DNA from: Symbiopectobacterium purcellii
GTDB lineage: Bacteria; Pseudomonadota; Gammaproteobacteria; Enterobacterales; Enterobacteriaceae
Direction of reading: 5' to 3'
Assembly (NCBI RefSeq): GCF_019797845.1
Contig: NZ_CP081864.1
Coordinates: 3,162,001 to 3,226,000 of the forward strand
DNA length: 64,000 nucleotides
The notes beneath the pieces were generated by a model. That model saw only the letters and a list, made by a program, of their open reading frames with translations. It did no database searches and was not told the origin of the DNA. Both the position numbers and the translations under genes were made by a program. Below, one piece after another: positions 34,265 through 44,583 of this stretch (the stretch's first letter is position 1; every line of letters starts with the position of its first letter).

Positions 34265-37200
34265 TCAGGAGGCGACGGATACTGCTTTCTCGTCCTTATT
34301 CATACAACTGTAAATCACGGGCAATACCAGTAGTGTCAACACGGTGGCAAAACCCAGACCAAACATGATAACCACCGCCATGCTTTGGAAGAAGGCATCG
34401 CTCAGTAACGGGGCTAACCCCAACACCGTGGTAAACGCGGTGAGCAGGATAGGACGCAAACGGGAGGTCGATGCATCAATGATGGCATCACGCATCGGTT
34501 TTTGCTCCCGTTGCAGACCAATCTCTTCCACCAATACAATACCGTTACGAATCAACATTCCGCTCAGGCTAAGCAGGCCAATCAACGCCATGAAGCCGAG
34601 CGGAATCCCGGTAAGCAGGAACCCGACGGTGACACCGATTAACGCCAGCGGCACGGTAAGCCAAATGGCGATGGCATGCTTCACCGAGCTAAACATCAAT
34701 ACGGTGATGATAAACATCACGATAAAGGCAATGGGTAGACTGGTGAGCAGCCCTTCCTGCGCCTCTTTGGTACTTTGATAGTCACCGCCCCACTCGAGAC
34801 GATAGCCATGCGGCAGCGCCATATCATCGATAGCAGGCTTAATACGCCCCAACAGCTCGGCAGAGGTTTCACCACTTTGCGACGAGGGATCGGCCTGTAC
34901 CGTCAGCGTACGCATACGATCGCGACGCATAATCAGCGGATCTTCCCATTCGGTCGTGAAGCGGTTAACCACATTATCGATCGGAATGAATGCTTGTCGC
35001 GCCTGACTCCAGATCATGACGTCATTGAGCCGGTCGGCATTTAACCGCTCCGCATCCGGCGTACGCAACACGATAGGCATCAAGCGTGTTCCGTCACGGT
35101 AAAGCCCCACATTGATGCCGCCAAAGCTCATCCGCAACGCATTGTCGATCTCACGCTTGTCAACACCCAACTCACGCCCGAGGTAATCAGAGAACTGCGG
35201 ACGAATGACTTTGGTGCTTTCCTGCCAGTCGTGCATCACCCCATCGGAATCCGGATCAGCTCTCGCTATCTGCTCCGCCGTGGCCGCTAACGAAGGCAGT
35301 ATCATGGGATCGTTACCAATAAATCGCGCTTCGATCGAACTGCTATTGGACGGGCCAAACATAATGCGCTTCGCCTGACCTTTCACCGCCGGGTAGTTAT
35401 CACGCATATAGGCTTCAATATCCCGAATCAACGTCGGGATCTGATTCAGCGCGTCCGTACGCACCAATATCTGCGCATAGTTGGCGTATTGTCGCTGGGA
35501 GTTGTAGGTCAGCATAAACCGTAACGCCCCCTGTCCTACCGTCACCATGGTATTGTCGACACCGGGTTGCTCGCTGATGTGCTTTTCGATTTCCGCCGCG
35601 ATCTTCTCGGTATAAGCAATATCGGTGCTATGTGGCAGCCAGAGATCGACAAAGAAGATAGGCGTATTCGACGGCGGGAAAAAGCTTTGCCGCACACTGC
35701 CAAACCCCACTACCGCTGCGACGAGCAAGCCTACCAACAGCGTTAACGTCAAGGTGCGCTGGTTGAGCAAGGTACCCAACAGGGAACGATAGACGCGAAA
35801 TAGCCAACCATCGTAGGGATTTCTCGCCGGTTCATCCGGGTTCTGCGGTGCCATTTTCTGCTTTTCAAACGCCCACTTGGTGAAAGCGGGTGTGAGTGTC
35901 AGTGCAGTAAACCAACTCAGCATCAGCGAGATAAGCAGTACCTGAAACAGTGATTTACAATACTCACCGGTGGAGTCGTTAGACAAACCAATAGGCGCAA
36001 ACGCCAGCACGGCAATAATCGTCGCCCCCAACAGCGGGAACATAGTCTGCTTCACCACGCGGTTGATCGCATCCATCGCCGTAGCACCGCGCTGCCTACC
36101 AACCAATACGCCTTCAACGATCACAATCGCGTTATCGACCAGCATGCTGAGCGCTATCACCAATGCCCCAAGAGAAACACGCTGCAATTCGATATTCAGC
36201 AACTTCATGATCAGCAGCGTGCCCAACACGTTCAGCGCCAAAGAAGCAGCAATCACCAGTCCACTGCGAACGCCCATAAAAATCAGCAACGTACCAATGA
36301 CAATCGCCAACGCCATCAGGAAGTTCATGATAAAACCATTCACCGCCCCCTCAACTTCATGGGACTGGTCGTAAAACACATTCAACGCCATGCCTGCAGG
36401 TCGTTCGGCTTCCAACTGCGCCAACCGTGCTTTGATGGCATTGCCCACCACAATCACGTTTACGCTGGGAGCAAAAGAGACACCAACGGAGAGCGCAGCC
36501 TGCGTATTGGCGCGATAGATATTGTTCGGCGAATGCGTTACACCCTGGCTGATGGTGGCAATATCTCGCAGATAGACGCTGCGCGGACTGCCAGGTTCGC
36601 TGATCAACAGGTTACCCAGTTCTTGTACGTTGTCGAACTCACCGGTGGGGTGCAAACGGATCGATTCGCTGCCGACCAAGAGTTCACCGGCATTGGACAC
36701 GACATTTTGCCGACTGAGCAAATCATACAAGCGCTGCGGCACAATATTGGCAGCGGTCATCTGAGCTCGGGAGATTTCTATTTGCACCTCTTCCGGCAAC
36801 ACCCCGACGATCGCCACTTTTCCTACCCCCGGCACGACCACCAGTTCGCGGCGCAGTACCTCAGCAAAATTACGCAACTCCTGATTGGAATAGCCATCGC
36901 CATAGAGGGAAAAGAAGTAGCCATACACATCGCCAAAATCATCGTTGACGAAAGGCGGACTCGCACCGGGTGGCAGTTGGCGTGCCGCATCACCAATACG
37001 GCGCCGTAGTACGTCCCAGATCTGTGGTAAATCATCCGGTCCATACTGCGCTTTGATATTGATGGTGATTTGCGACAGCCCCACGCTGGAAATCGAGGAA
37101 ATACTATCGATGTAGGGCAGTTGCTGAATGGCATTCTCCAGCGGTAAGGTCACCTCTTCCTCGACCTGCTGCGCGGTAGCGCCGTCATAACGGGTAATGA

Positions 37201-37339
37201 CCACCGCCGTTTTGATGGTAAACGCAGGATCTTCCAATCGGCCAATATTCAGAAAGGCAATGACGCCACCCAGACCCAACAATAAAATCGACAGCCAGAT
37301 GCGAGTGCCGTTGTTGATAAAGTTCTCTGTCAGTTTCAT
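34265..37339 (-). CDS. RND-family multidrug efflux permease
   Basis: Inner-membrane proton-driven pump of 1024 residues. It has the RND twelve-helix layout: helix 1 near the N-terminus (WLSILLLGLGGVIAFL), two large periplasmic domains, the proton-relay helix with MLVDNAIVIVEGVLVG, and the second-half motif GMLIRNGIVLVEEIGLQ. The N-terminal GRLEDPAFTIKTAVV segment places it in the HAE-1-like branch distinct from AcrB and MdtBC. Its ATG overlaps the adaptor stop by one base (TAATG), so translation is coupled. No outer-membrane channel gene is nearby, so TolC is presumed. The substrate is unknown. Confidence 0.92.
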   Translation of the reverse strand: MKLTENFINNGTRIWLSILLLGLGGVIAFLNIGRLEDPAFTIKTAVVITRYDGATAQQVEEEVTLPLENAIQQLPYIDSISSISSVGLSQITINIKAQYGPDDLPQIWDVLRRRIGDAARQLPPGASPPFVNDDFGDVYGYFFSLYGDGYSNQELRNFAEVLRRELVVVPGVGKVAIVGVLPEEVQIEISRAQMTAANIVPQRLYDLLSRQNVVSNAGELLVGSESIRLHPTGEFDNVQELGNLLISEPGSPRSVYLRDIATISQGVTHSPNNIYRANTQAALSVGVSFAPSVNVIVVGNAIKARLAQLEAERPAGMALNVFYDQSHEVEGAVNGFIMNFLMALAIVIGTLLIFMGVRSGLVIAASLALNVLGTLLIMKLLNIELQRVSLGALVIALSMLVDNAIVIVEGVLVGRQRGATAMDAINRVVKQTMFPLLGATIIAVLAFAPIGLSNDSTGEYCKSLFQVLLISLMLSWFTALTLTPAFTKWAFEKQKMAPQNPDEPARNPYDGWLFRVYRSLLGTLLNQRTLTLTLLVGLLVAAVVGFGSVRQSFFPPSNTPIFFVDLWLPHSTDIAYTEKIAAEIEKHISEQPGVDNTMVTVGQGALRFMLTYNSQRQYANYAQILVRTDALNQIPTLIRDIEAYMRDNYPAVKGQAKRIMFGPSNSSSIEARFIGNDPMILPSLAATAEQIARADPDSDGVMHDWQESTKVIRPQFSDYLGRELGVDKREIDNALRMSFGGINVGLYRDGTRLMPIVLRTPDAERLNADRLNDVMIWSQARQAFIPIDNVVNRFTTEWEDPLIMRRDRMRTLTVQADPSSQSGETSAELLGRIKPAIDDMALPHGYRLEWGGDYQSTKEAQEGLLTSLPIAFIVMFIITVLMFSSVKHAIAIWLTVPLALIGVTVGFLLTGIPLGFMALIGLLSLSGMLIRNGIVLVEEIGLQREQKPMRDAIIDASTSRLRPILLTAFTTVLGLAPLLSDAFFQSMAVVIMFGLGFATVLTLLVLPVIYSCMNKDEKAVSVAS

Positions 37340-38424
37340 TAGAGACCTCGCTCACGAACCCATGCTCTCACTTCCTGGTCTGGCTTAAGCTCACGGGTGC
37401 CGGCTGCCACTATGCGCTCCCCTTGAGACAACCCGGAAACGACCTGAATACCATTCGCCGTCAGTTGACCCAGTTCAACCTGACGCGACGTGACAAACAG
37501 CTTGCCATCATGATCATTAACCACCCACACATGCGGTTTATGCTCGGCGCTGGTATCCGGATTGAATACCGCCTCAACAGGCACAACCACCGCCATCGCA
37601 GCCACACTGCCGGGCAGATTCCCCAGATTGATCTTCACCCTGCCGCTCATGCCCGACAACAACGGGATATCTTGCGGACGCGGCATGGTCAGCACCATAC
37701 GATAGGTCAGCGCACCCGACACCGTTTGTGCGGTGTGCTCTTTGTAGCTGGCGATAAACTCTCGTCCTGGCAAGTTGTTCAATTCAACCACGGGTTGATA
37801 TTTAACATTATTGGCATCAATGAGAATAAAAAGGCTTTCGGGAATGCTGAATTCCACGTCCAGCAACTCCAGCGCGTTTAACGTGGCAATAGATTGTCCT
37901 GCTGCAACAATTTGATAATTGCGAGCGTTGACCATGGCGATAACACCGGGAAACGGAGCCCGGATTATCGTATCGTCCAACTCTTCTTTCGCCAGTTTCA
38001 ACGCGGCCTGGGCCGAGTCACGCGCGGCGCGCTGCACGTCCAGTTCAGCACGCGCCACAATATGACGCTCGCTTAACGCCGCGTAACGGCTGAATTGGGT
38101 TTGAGACAGGTTGAAAGTGGCCTGGCGATCCTGTAGGCGCAGTCGAGCATCATTGCTGTTAAGCTCCGCGATCACCTGCCCTTGTGTAACGGGTTCCCCT
38201 TCACGCACCAGCAACCGTTCTAATTGACCGGGACGTTTAAACGCCAACTCGGTTCTATCACCCGCAATAATTCTGGCGGGAAAGATACGCACGCCTTGCT
38301 GCGCGCTGTTGCTCACTTCCAGAATACTCACAGGCCGTACCGTAATGCGTTGTTCGGTCGCCTCCCTGTCACAGGCAGAAATAAAAAACGCGATAAACGT
38401 AATAACAATAAATTTTATTTTCAC
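37339..38424 (-). CDS. RND efflux periplasmic adaptor lipoprotein
   Basis: Membrane-fusion protein of about 361 residues, first gene of a two-gene pump operon. The N-terminus (KIKFIVITFIAFFISAC) is a lipoprotein signal with a SAC lipobox, so it is probably anchored in the inner membrane by lipid. Lipoyl half-motifs (ERLLVREGEPVTQGQVIAEL, DDTIIRAPFPGVIA) flank a short coiled coil at about residues 100-150. I prefer the GTG at 38424, which has AAGAGA upstream and gives a proper signal peptide; another GTG lies 27 bases further upstream. Confidence 0.88.
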   Translation of the reverse strand: MKIKFIVITFIAFFISACDREATEQRITVRPVSILEVSNSAQQGVRIFPARIIAGDRTELAFKRPGQLERLLVREGEPVTQGQVIAELNSNDARLRLQDRQATFNLSQTQFSRYAALSERHIVARAELDVQRAARDSAQAALKLAKEELDDTIIRAPFPGVIAMVNARNYQIVAAGQSIATLNALELLDVEFSIPESLFILIDANNVKYQPVVELNNLPGREFIASYKEHTAQTVSGALTYRMVLTMPRPQDIPLLSGMSGRVKINLGNLPGSVAAMAVVVPVEAVFNPDTSAEHKPHVWVVNDHDGKLFVTSRQVELGQLTANGIQVVSGLSQGERIVAAGTRELKPDQEVRAWVRERGL

Positions 38425-38599
38425 GATGCAATCTCTTCGGATCAGATTCACGCGCCGCTACGTCATCGCCATAACCATTACAGCGGTAAACGCTATCGCA
38501 GAAAGGTGAATCAGGCCTGGCACCTGGTTAGCATAACTATCTCGTGCACTGACAGTGCGTGTTCATCAGGCGCTCGGTAGGAGCGCCTGATGGGGGACA

Positions 38600-39874
38600 T
38601 TAATAATCCACAGGCTCACGAATGATTGGACACGTCATACAGTGACCGCCGCCGCGTCCACGCCCCAGTTCACTGCCGACGATCTCGATAACCTCCACCC
38701 CTTCCTTGCGCAATTGGGTATTGGTCTTCGTATTACGATCGTAAGCCAGTACCACACCAGGAGAGAGGGCGACCATGTTGTTACCGCTATCCCACTGCTG
38801 GCGTTCGGTGTCGTAATCGTTACCGGCCGTTTCCACCACGCGCAGTTTCTTGAGGTTCAATGCACCGGCGATCGCTTCGGTAAAGGTGCCCTTATCGCGA
38901 TACAGTTTCATCCCGGTTGGGCCATCATCAGGGCGCAACGAGAAGGTGCGAATCTGGTTCACAATGGCAGGGTAAAGGGTCACCACATCGCGATCGCAGA
39001 AGGTAAACACCGTGTCCAGGTGCATGGCAGCCCGCAATCTCGGCATCGCTGCAATCATCACCCGCTCAACGCCGGAGGCTTTGTTAGCAAACAGGGAGGC
39101 TGCCAGTTGCGTGATGGCCTGATGCGACGTGCGCTCACTCATACCAATCAATACGGTTTTATTACCAATCGGCATTACATCGCCGCCTTCCAGTGTGGCA
39201 GTGCCGTGGTGTTTGGTGGGGTCGCCATACCAGATATTGATGTTTGCGTTAGCAAAATCAGGGTGGAATTTGTAGATGGCGGTCGTCAGGATGGTTTCTT
39301 CATGACGAGCAGGCCAGTAGAGTGGGTTTAACGTTACCCCACCGTAAATCCAGCAGGTGGTGTCGCGGGTATACAGCGTGTTGGGCAGCGGCGGCAGCAA
39401 ATATTCAGTAATGCCTGCCGCATCGCGTATCAGATTGAGTTCTTCGTGATCGGCATAGCCTTCTTTCGCCAGTTCGGTGGTCGACAAACCGCCAATTAAC
39501 ACTTCAGCCAGCGCGCGCGGTGCCAACCCATCCAGAAAGCTGCGAGTTTCGTTCAAAATGCCCAGAGAGACTTCATCCGGCACAATCTGCTGATCCAGAA
39601 TCCACTTTCTCGCTTCCGGCAGTGCCACCGTTTCCGCCAGCAGGTTATGCATTTCCACCACCTCAACACCGTGCTCGCGCATTTTGGTCATAAAATCAAA
39701 ATGGTCGCGCTTGGCACGTTCAACCCACAACACATCATCAAATAACAGTTCATCACAGTTGCTCGGCGTCAACCGATTGTGTGCTTTGCCTGGTGCGCAC
39801 ACCATAACCTTATGTAATTTAACGACTTCCGAATGCACGCCATATTTCTTCTCAGACTTCTTTTTTGTCGACAT
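38600..39874 (-). CDS. arcA: Arginine deiminase
   Basis: Hydrolyses L-arginine to citrulline and ammonia, the first step of the arginine deiminase pathway; 424 residues. Guanidine-binding and catalytic elements are visible: [20 protein letters not shown] and the C-terminal nucleophile Cys in [11 protein letters not shown]. The start is the ATG at 39874 ([12 protein letters not shown]), with GAGG upstream, 15 bases after the arcD stop. arcB (ornithine carbamoyltransferase) and arcC (carbamate kinase) are not in the window. Confidence 0.95.
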   Translation of the reverse strand: MSTKKKSEKKYGVHSEVVKLHKVMVCAPGKAHNRLTPSNCDELLFDDVLWVERAKRDHFDFMTKMREHGVEVVEMHNLLAETVALPEARKWILDQQIVPDEVSLGILNETRSFLDGLAPRALAEVLIGGLSTTELAKEGYADHEELNLIRDAAGITEYLLPPLPNTLYTRDTTCWIYGGVTLNPLYWPARHEETILTTAIYKFHPDFANANINIWYGDPTKHHGTATLEGGDVMPIGNKTVLIGMSERTSHQAITQLAASLFANKASGVERVMIAAMPRLRAAMHLDTVFTFCDRDVVTLYPAIVNQIRTFSLRPDDGPTGMKLYRDKGTFTEAIAGALNLKKLRVVETAGNDYDTERQQWDSGNNMVALSPGVVLAYDRNTKTNTQLRKEGVEVIEIVGSELGRGRGGGHCMTCPIIREPVDY

Positions 39875-39889
39875 AATAAGCAGCCTCAC

Positions 39890-41401
39890 TTAGATAGTAA
39901 TAATGCCTGTCGCAATGCTGTAGATTGCAGCAATGGCGGCGACCATAACGATAGCGAAAATCCCAAGTTCAGTTTTATTGAACAGCGCAACCCGCTGTTC
40001 GCGTTTAGCCATGATGTACAACACGGTGCCCGGCCCATAAATCACAGCCGAAAGCAGCAGGTATTTCATCCCTCCGGCGTACAGCATCAGCAGGGCATAC
40101 AGTGTGGCAAGGAGCGCAAACGTGAGATCTTTGCGGTGATCGCGCTTGTCGGTTTCGTACGTTTCCCCCGTCCAGGCCAGTTTCAACCCGTACGCGGCCA
40201 CCAATAAATAGGGGATAAGGGTCAATGAACTGGTCAACTCGATCGCCAGTTGGAAGGCATACTGGCTGAACAGCATCAGGATCAAAAACACCTGAATGGT
40301 GATATTGGTGAGCCAAACAGCAGCAGAGGGCACGTCATGTTTGTTCTCGGTCATAAAGACTTTCGGCATGCTTTTGTGCTTGGCCGCGGAAAACAGCACT
40401 TCGGCAGCCAGCAATGACCAGGAGAGGTAGGCGCCCAATACTGAAACGATCAAACCAACGCTGATAAAGACGCGGCCCCATGGCCCCACAACGGCCTCCA
40501 ACACGCCCGCCATGGACGGTTGTCGCAGGCCAGCCAATTCCGGGCGCAGCAACACGCCGTAAGAGAGCAACGTCACCAGCACCAACAGCCCTAATACGCC
40601 GATGAACCCCATTACGCTGGCAATCCCCACATGACGACGCTCTTTGGCATAGCGGGAATAAACGCTGGCCCCTTCAATCCCCAGAAACACAAACACGGTC
40701 ACCAGCATGGTGCTACGGATCTGGCTGAACAGAGACTCAGGTTCCTGCGCTGGCATAATCGCTGCCGCCGCATGACCGGCATAGCCATAATCGTTGAGGT
40801 GCTCAAGATCGGGCGTCACGGGCACCGCCGCCGGTGAACCCCAGAAATTTAGCATGAAGATGTCACTTTGGAAGGCAAAAATCAGTACCCCGACAAACGC
40901 AATAATCGGGACAATTTTTGCCACCGTGGCAATGGTATTGATGGTGGCAGCGTTTTTGACGCCGTTGAGTACCAGGAAATGGAACCCCCACAGGATGATT
41001 GACGACACCACCAACGCAGAGATCGTGTTGCCATCACCAAAGACCGGGAAAAAAGCCCCCAACGTGGATTTGAGCAGTACGAAATAGGAAACGTTACCGA
41101 TACAGGTTCCCGCCCAGAAACCTAATGCGGAGGCAAACCCCAGATAATCCCCAAATCCCTCCTTCGCATAGATAAAGACCCCAGAATCAAGATCGGGTTT
41201 ACGTTGTGCCAGAGATTGAAAAACAAAAGCCAGCATTAACATACCGCCACCCGCGATACACCATGCGATAATGGCACCAAATCCCCCGGTTGCGCGTCCA
41301 AAAGTCGCCGGTAACGAAAATATTCCAGCGCCAATCATGGATCCCACGACCAACGCCGTGAGAGACCATAAGGACAGCTTATTTACTGATGAGCTCGCCA
41401 T
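39890..41401 (-). CDS. arcD: Arginine/ornithine antiporter (APC family)
   Basis: Basic amino-acid antiporter of about 503 residues with 12-13 helices. The first helix has the APC substrate-binding motif GSMIGAGIFSLPATFG. It precedes arcA by 15 bases on the same strand, which points to arginine uptake against ornithine or citrulline. I chose the ATG at 41401 (MASSSVNKLSLW), which follows AGGAAGGA; an upstream in-frame start is weaker. Confidence 0.92.
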   Translation of the reverse strand: MASSSVNKLSLWSLTALVVGSMIGAGIFSLPATFGRATGGFGAIIAWCIAGGGMLMLAFVFQSLAQRKPDLDSGVFIYAKEGFGDYLGFASALGFWAGTCIGNVSYFVLLKSTLGAFFPVFGDGNTISALVVSSIILWGFHFLVLNGVKNAATINTIATVAKIVPIIAFVGVLIFAFQSDIFMLNFWGSPAAVPVTPDLEHLNDYGYAGHAAAAIMPAQEPESLFSQIRSTMLVTVFVFLGIEGASVYSRYAKERRHVGIASVMGFIGVLGLLVLVTLLSYGVLLRPELAGLRQPSMAGVLEAVVGPWGRVFISVGLIVSVLGAYLSWSLLAAEVLFSAAKHKSMPKVFMTENKHDVPSAAVWLTNITIQVFLILMLFSQYAFQLAIELTSSLTLIPYLLVAAYGLKLAWTGETYETDKRDHRKDLTFALLATLYALLMLYAGGMKYLLLSAVIYGPGTVLYIMAKREQRVALFNKTELGIFAIVMVAAIAAIYSIATGIITI

Positions 41402-41821
41402 GGTATTCCTTCCTGACACAAGGCCATTGATGTGATGGACTATTGAAGAGTATTAATTTTCTGACCTACTCTTTTTCTGTAAGGACACAAACAACAAGAT
41501 TTCGTAAAGGGAAATATCTGATTTGAGAGTAGTGAGAGGTACTCACTCCTATTTATTATGGCTATCACTTCAATAATATTATAAAAAGTCGCAATATCCA
41601 GACGACCCCCATCAATCGTAAAGAATTAGGATATTGATTACGCTGCACTGTTAAAAACATTAAAAATCATGAAGTAAAATAGGGGAAACACAGAAATAAA
41701 TGCAGTGGCAACGCGCTGCACTCAGATGCCTCACTAGGCGTAGAACTGTTTTAACACTACGCTTATCTTCATGAAAAACAGGGATATGACCATAGGACTT
41801 ACGGCTAAAGGTGAATGAGCC
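41402..41821. promoter_or_regulatory. AT-rich divergent region between arcD and the acyltransferase-like gene
   Basis: About 420 bases holding the arcDA promoter. I looked for FNR (TTGATNNNNATCAA) and ArgR boxes and saw only partial matches. A short hairpin AGTGAG-AGGTA-CTCACT lies at 41531-41547. No small gene is convincing. Confidence 0.4.
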
Positions 41822-42790
41822 ATGATCAGAGATGTCAGCCAACACGCCTTAAAAAGTTTGAGTTGTTTTGCCGCCGTCACATTTTACTCAGCCAGTCAAC
41901 TTTGCGTTAATGAATGTTTTATTAATGCTAACGCTATGAGTGTTCTTTACTTTCTCTCAACAATTTCTAAACCATTGTTTTTCATCCTTATTGGTTATTT
42001 TGACAATATCGATAACCTGACCAAAAAAGAGGTCAGGATAAAAATCAAAAACGTGGTATTTATCATCTTATTTTGGAATATTATCCTGTCACTGATTACA
42101 TTCCAATATATTCAGCAGGGATACATACTGCAAAATGGAATAATGTTAACCATTGGCATAATTTACATCATCTACCCACTTATCATTAAGGCAATACATA
42201 ATGTAAAAATGACATTGGCTTTTTTTTCGATCTTACTCGCCATTATTCTTTTATTCGATATATTCAGCCCATTAGATATGCGCGATGATCCACTCTTTAT
42301 ACACAGCTATTCATTTATCTGGGTATGGGGAGGGTACTATATTGTGGGAAGAATGTTGGGAACCGCCGCAGGCAGGCGGTTTACCCACCAAACCGGTATC
42401 ATCTGGCTGGCTCGCATGATGGTGATACCCGTAGGCATCTCGATGTTCTTTTACGAACGCTTTCTATCCACCCACACGCAGAATATTGTCACCCCCTGGC
42501 TGCTTCTTGAACATCTGCATCTGCTGACCATGTGTTTGGCATTATTCATTGTGTTTGAAAATATCACCATAAAAAACAAAATTATAACTTACGTCGTCGA
42601 GTTTATTGGCCCGGCAATGATCGGCGTTTATATTGTGCATTACAGCGTGTTTTATTTCATTAGCACGCTATATGACTTTAACTATGTCAACCTGAAATTT
42701 GTTCTGCTGGTATCGGTGTTTATTGCGTCAGTGCTGTTGTGCCGTTTACTATTGCTAAACAGGTTTACCGCCAGGATCATCACTTTCTGA
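41822..42790 (+). CDS. Acyltransferase-3-like membrane protein lacking the catalytic His
   Basis: A 322-residue protein with about ten hydrophobic helices and the general look of acyltransferase family 3 (WecH/OafA type): KPLFFILIGYF in helix 2-3, the IIYIIYPLI segment, and a late GPAMIGVYIVHYSVFYF helix. The family's first helix normally carries an Arg and a His essential for acyl transfer; the equivalent stretch here reads ALKSLSCFAAVTFYSASQL, with neither. It is AT-richer than its neighbours, suggesting acquisition. It may be inactive, a different subfamily, or only a fold relative. Confidence 0.6.
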   Translation: MIRDVSQHALKSLSCFAAVTFYSASQLCVNECFINANAMSVLYFLSTISKPLFFILIGYFDNIDNLTKKEVRIKIKNVVFIILFWNIILSLITFQYIQQGYILQNGIMLTIGIIYIIYPLIIKAIHNVKMTLAFFSILLAIILLFDIFSPLDMRDDPLFIHSYSFIWVWGGYYIVGRMLGTAAGRRFTHQTGIIWLARMMVIPVGISMFFYERFLSTHTQNIVTPWLLLEHLHLLTMCLALFIVFENITIKNKIITYVVEFIGPAMIGVYIVHYSVFYFISTLYDFNYVNLKFVLLVSVFIASVLLCRLLLLNRFTARIITF

Positions 42791-42815
42791 AACCACTGAC
42801 ATCAAACCACAATGT

Positions 42816-42834
42816 CGGCGGCTTATCGCCGCCG
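42816..42834 (-). terminator. Hairpin between the acyltransferase-like gene and thiD
   Basis: CGGCGGC / GCCGCCG stem with a five-base loop between two convergent genes. There is no good T-run on either side, so it is a possible weak bidirectional terminator. Confidence 0.4.
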
Positions 42835-42840
42835 AGCGTT

Positions 42841-43665
42841 TCACCACCATTGATGAAAATGATGCACGGGCCCAATACCCTGCCCCACCGCCAATGAATC
42901 TGCCGCCAGTAATGCATGCTGAAGATAATGCTTCGCCGCTTGCACCGTAGTTTCCCAATCGTGGTGCCGGGGACGCAACGCCGCCAGCGCCGCAGACAAC
43001 GTGCATCCTGTGCCATGCGTGTGCCGGGTGTTTACCCGTGGCGCGCAGAAACGTTGCGGTGCATGCCCACGCTGAAACAGCCAGTCCGGACTCTCCGAGT
43101 CACTCAAATGGCCCCCCTTGATCAATACGGCTTGGCACCCCATTTCCAGCAGCCCTTGCCCTTGTGCTTTCATCTCACTTTCTGTCGTCGCCGCATTGCA
43201 CGCCAACAACGCCGCCGCCTCAGGCAGATTGGGGGTTATCAGTGACACACGCGGCAGCAGCGTCTCTCGAATCGCGGCGACTGCTTCAGGTGCCAGTAGA
43301 GGATCGCCACTTTTCGCCAGCATCACCGTATCCAGCACAATATAAGGGACAGCATAGCGTTGCAGGCGCTCAGCAACGGCTTCTACAATATCACTTTGCG
43401 CCAGCATGCCGATCTTCGCGCTGTCGATACGCACATCGCTCAGCACTGAATCCAGTTGAGCCGCCACAAAATCAGGTTCAATACGATAAACCGACTGCAC
43501 TCCCTGCGTATTTTGCGCCACCAGCGCCGTGATCACACTGGTGCCATAGGCGCGTAGGGCAGAAAAAGTTTTCAGATCGGCCTGGATCCCTGCGCCACCG
43601 CTAGGATCGGTGCCTGCTATCGTTAATGCATTTATTCGGGGAGCGTTGTCTTTTATCAGGCACAT
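42841..43665 (-). CDS. thiD: Hydroxymethylpyrimidine / phosphomethylpyrimidine kinase
   Basis: Phosphorylates HMP and HMP-P in thiamine biosynthesis; ribokinase fold, 274 residues. Visible are [22 protein letters not shown] at the N-terminus, [25 protein letters not shown] and the anion-hole motif [13 protein letters not shown] with the catalytic neighbourhood intact. Its ATG overlaps the end of thiM by ten bases, so it is coupled to thiM and shares its riboswitch. Confidence 0.96.
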   Translation of the reverse strand: MCLIKDNAPRINALTIAGTDPSGGAGIQADLKTFSALRAYGTSVITALVAQNTQGVQSVYRIEPDFVAAQLDSVLSDVRIDSAKIGMLAQSDIVEAVAERLQRYAVPYIVLDTVMLAKSGDPLLAPEAVAAIRETLLPRVSLITPNLPEAAALLACNAATTESEMKAQGQGLLEMGCQAVLIKGGHLSDSESPDWLFQRGHAPQRFCAPRVNTRHTHGTGCTLSAALAALRPRHHDWETTVQAAKHYLQHALLAADSLAVGQGIGPVHHFHQWW

Positions 43666-44456
43666 ATCTGTGCCTCCTGGCGCAACCGTGCAAGCGCATC
43701 CAAAAATGCAGGTGTAAAACTGCCCGGCCCACTAGCCTGTGCGGCGGCTTGTTCTCCTGCCCGCGCCATGACGGCACACGCGGTCGCAACCTGAGACAAC
43801 CGGTCTTCACCGCGAGCACAGAATGCCGCAACGACGGCGGAGAGTGCGCACCCAGTGCCCACTACACGCGTCATCACCGGATGGCCGCCGTTTACTGCCC
43901 AGAGGCGCACACCGTCCGTAACGTAATCCACTTCTCCCGTCACCGCTACCACGGTTGACCAGCGCGCCGCCAGTTCGCGCGCGGCCGGAATGGCAGTAAT
44001 GGAGGCATCCAGGCTGTCAACACCTCGCCCCTGAGAAGCAAGGCCTGTCAGCGCGATAACTTCCGAGGCATTGCCACGAATCGCCGCCGGTTTGCAAGGC
44101 AGCAATTCACGCACAAAGTCAGTGCGAAAGCGCAACCCACCGACGGCGACGGGGTCCAGAACCCAAGGTTTTCCCGCTTGATTCGCGCTATGCACTGCGG
44201 CCAACATCGCATCAGCGCGCGTTGATTCTAAGGTCCCTACGTTGATCAGTAGTGCATCGGCCAACGCAGCAAACTGTGCCGCCTCGCCCGGATCCACCAC
44301 CATCGCGGGAGAGGCACCGAGCGCCAGCAACACATTGGCAGTGAAAGACTGGACCACATCGTTGGTCAGGCAATGGACTAACGGCGAAGCCGTTGAGAAA
44401 TCGTGAAAAACTGCCGCCGCGTGGGCAGCAGAAAAATCGGTGGGAAGGTCGTTCAT
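43656..44456 (-). CDS. thiM: Hydroxyethylthiazole kinase
   Basis: Salvage kinase for 4-methyl-5-hydroxyethylthiazole, 266 residues. It shows [44 protein letters not shown] and the [17 protein letters not shown] motif containing the catalytic Cys region. I use the ATG at 44456 ([10 protein letters not shown]), four codons inside the longest frame. First gene of thiM-thiD; a TPP riboswitch sits in its leader. Confidence 0.94.
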   Translation of the reverse strand: MNDLPTDFSAAHAAAVFHDFSTASPLVHCLTNDVVQSFTANVLLALGASPAMVVDPGEAAQFAALADALLINVGTLESTRADAMLAAVHSANQAGKPWVLDPVAVGGLRFRTDFVRELLPCKPAAIRGNASEVIALTGLASQGRGVDSLDASITAIPAARELAARWSTVVAVTGEVDYVTDGVRLWAVNGGHPVMTRVVGTGCALSAVVAAFCARGEDRLSQVATACAVMARAGEQAAAQASGPGSFTPAFLDALARLRQEAQICA

Positions 44457-44502
44457 TATCACTCCCAACCGGCGTGCAAGAAGACGGTAGCCGATCGGAA
44501 TA

Positions 44503-44583
44503 CCGAGACTTCCCTACGCTGGCATTATCCAGATCAGGTGGTACGGGTATTTCTCAGCCTTCACAAAGAAGGGCACCCCGAGT
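44503..44583 (-). promoter_or_regulatory. TPP riboswitch (THI element) of thiMD
   Basis: On the minus strand the leader begins ACTCGGGGTGCCC, continues with the conserved GGCTGAGAAATACCC and ACCTGATCTGGATAATGCC segments, and ends GCGTAGGGAAGTCTC, which together form the thi-box of the thiamine pyrophosphate riboswitch. It ends about 45 bases before thiM. By analogy with E. coli thiM it would block translation when TPP is bound. Confidence 0.96.

Noticed and set aside
38642..39331. Plus-strand 229-codon frame
   Set aside because: Antisense to arcA, which has all catalytic motifs.
41402..41821. FNR or ArgR boxes in the arcDA promoter region
   Set aside because: Only partial half-sites; no symmetrical match at correct spacing.
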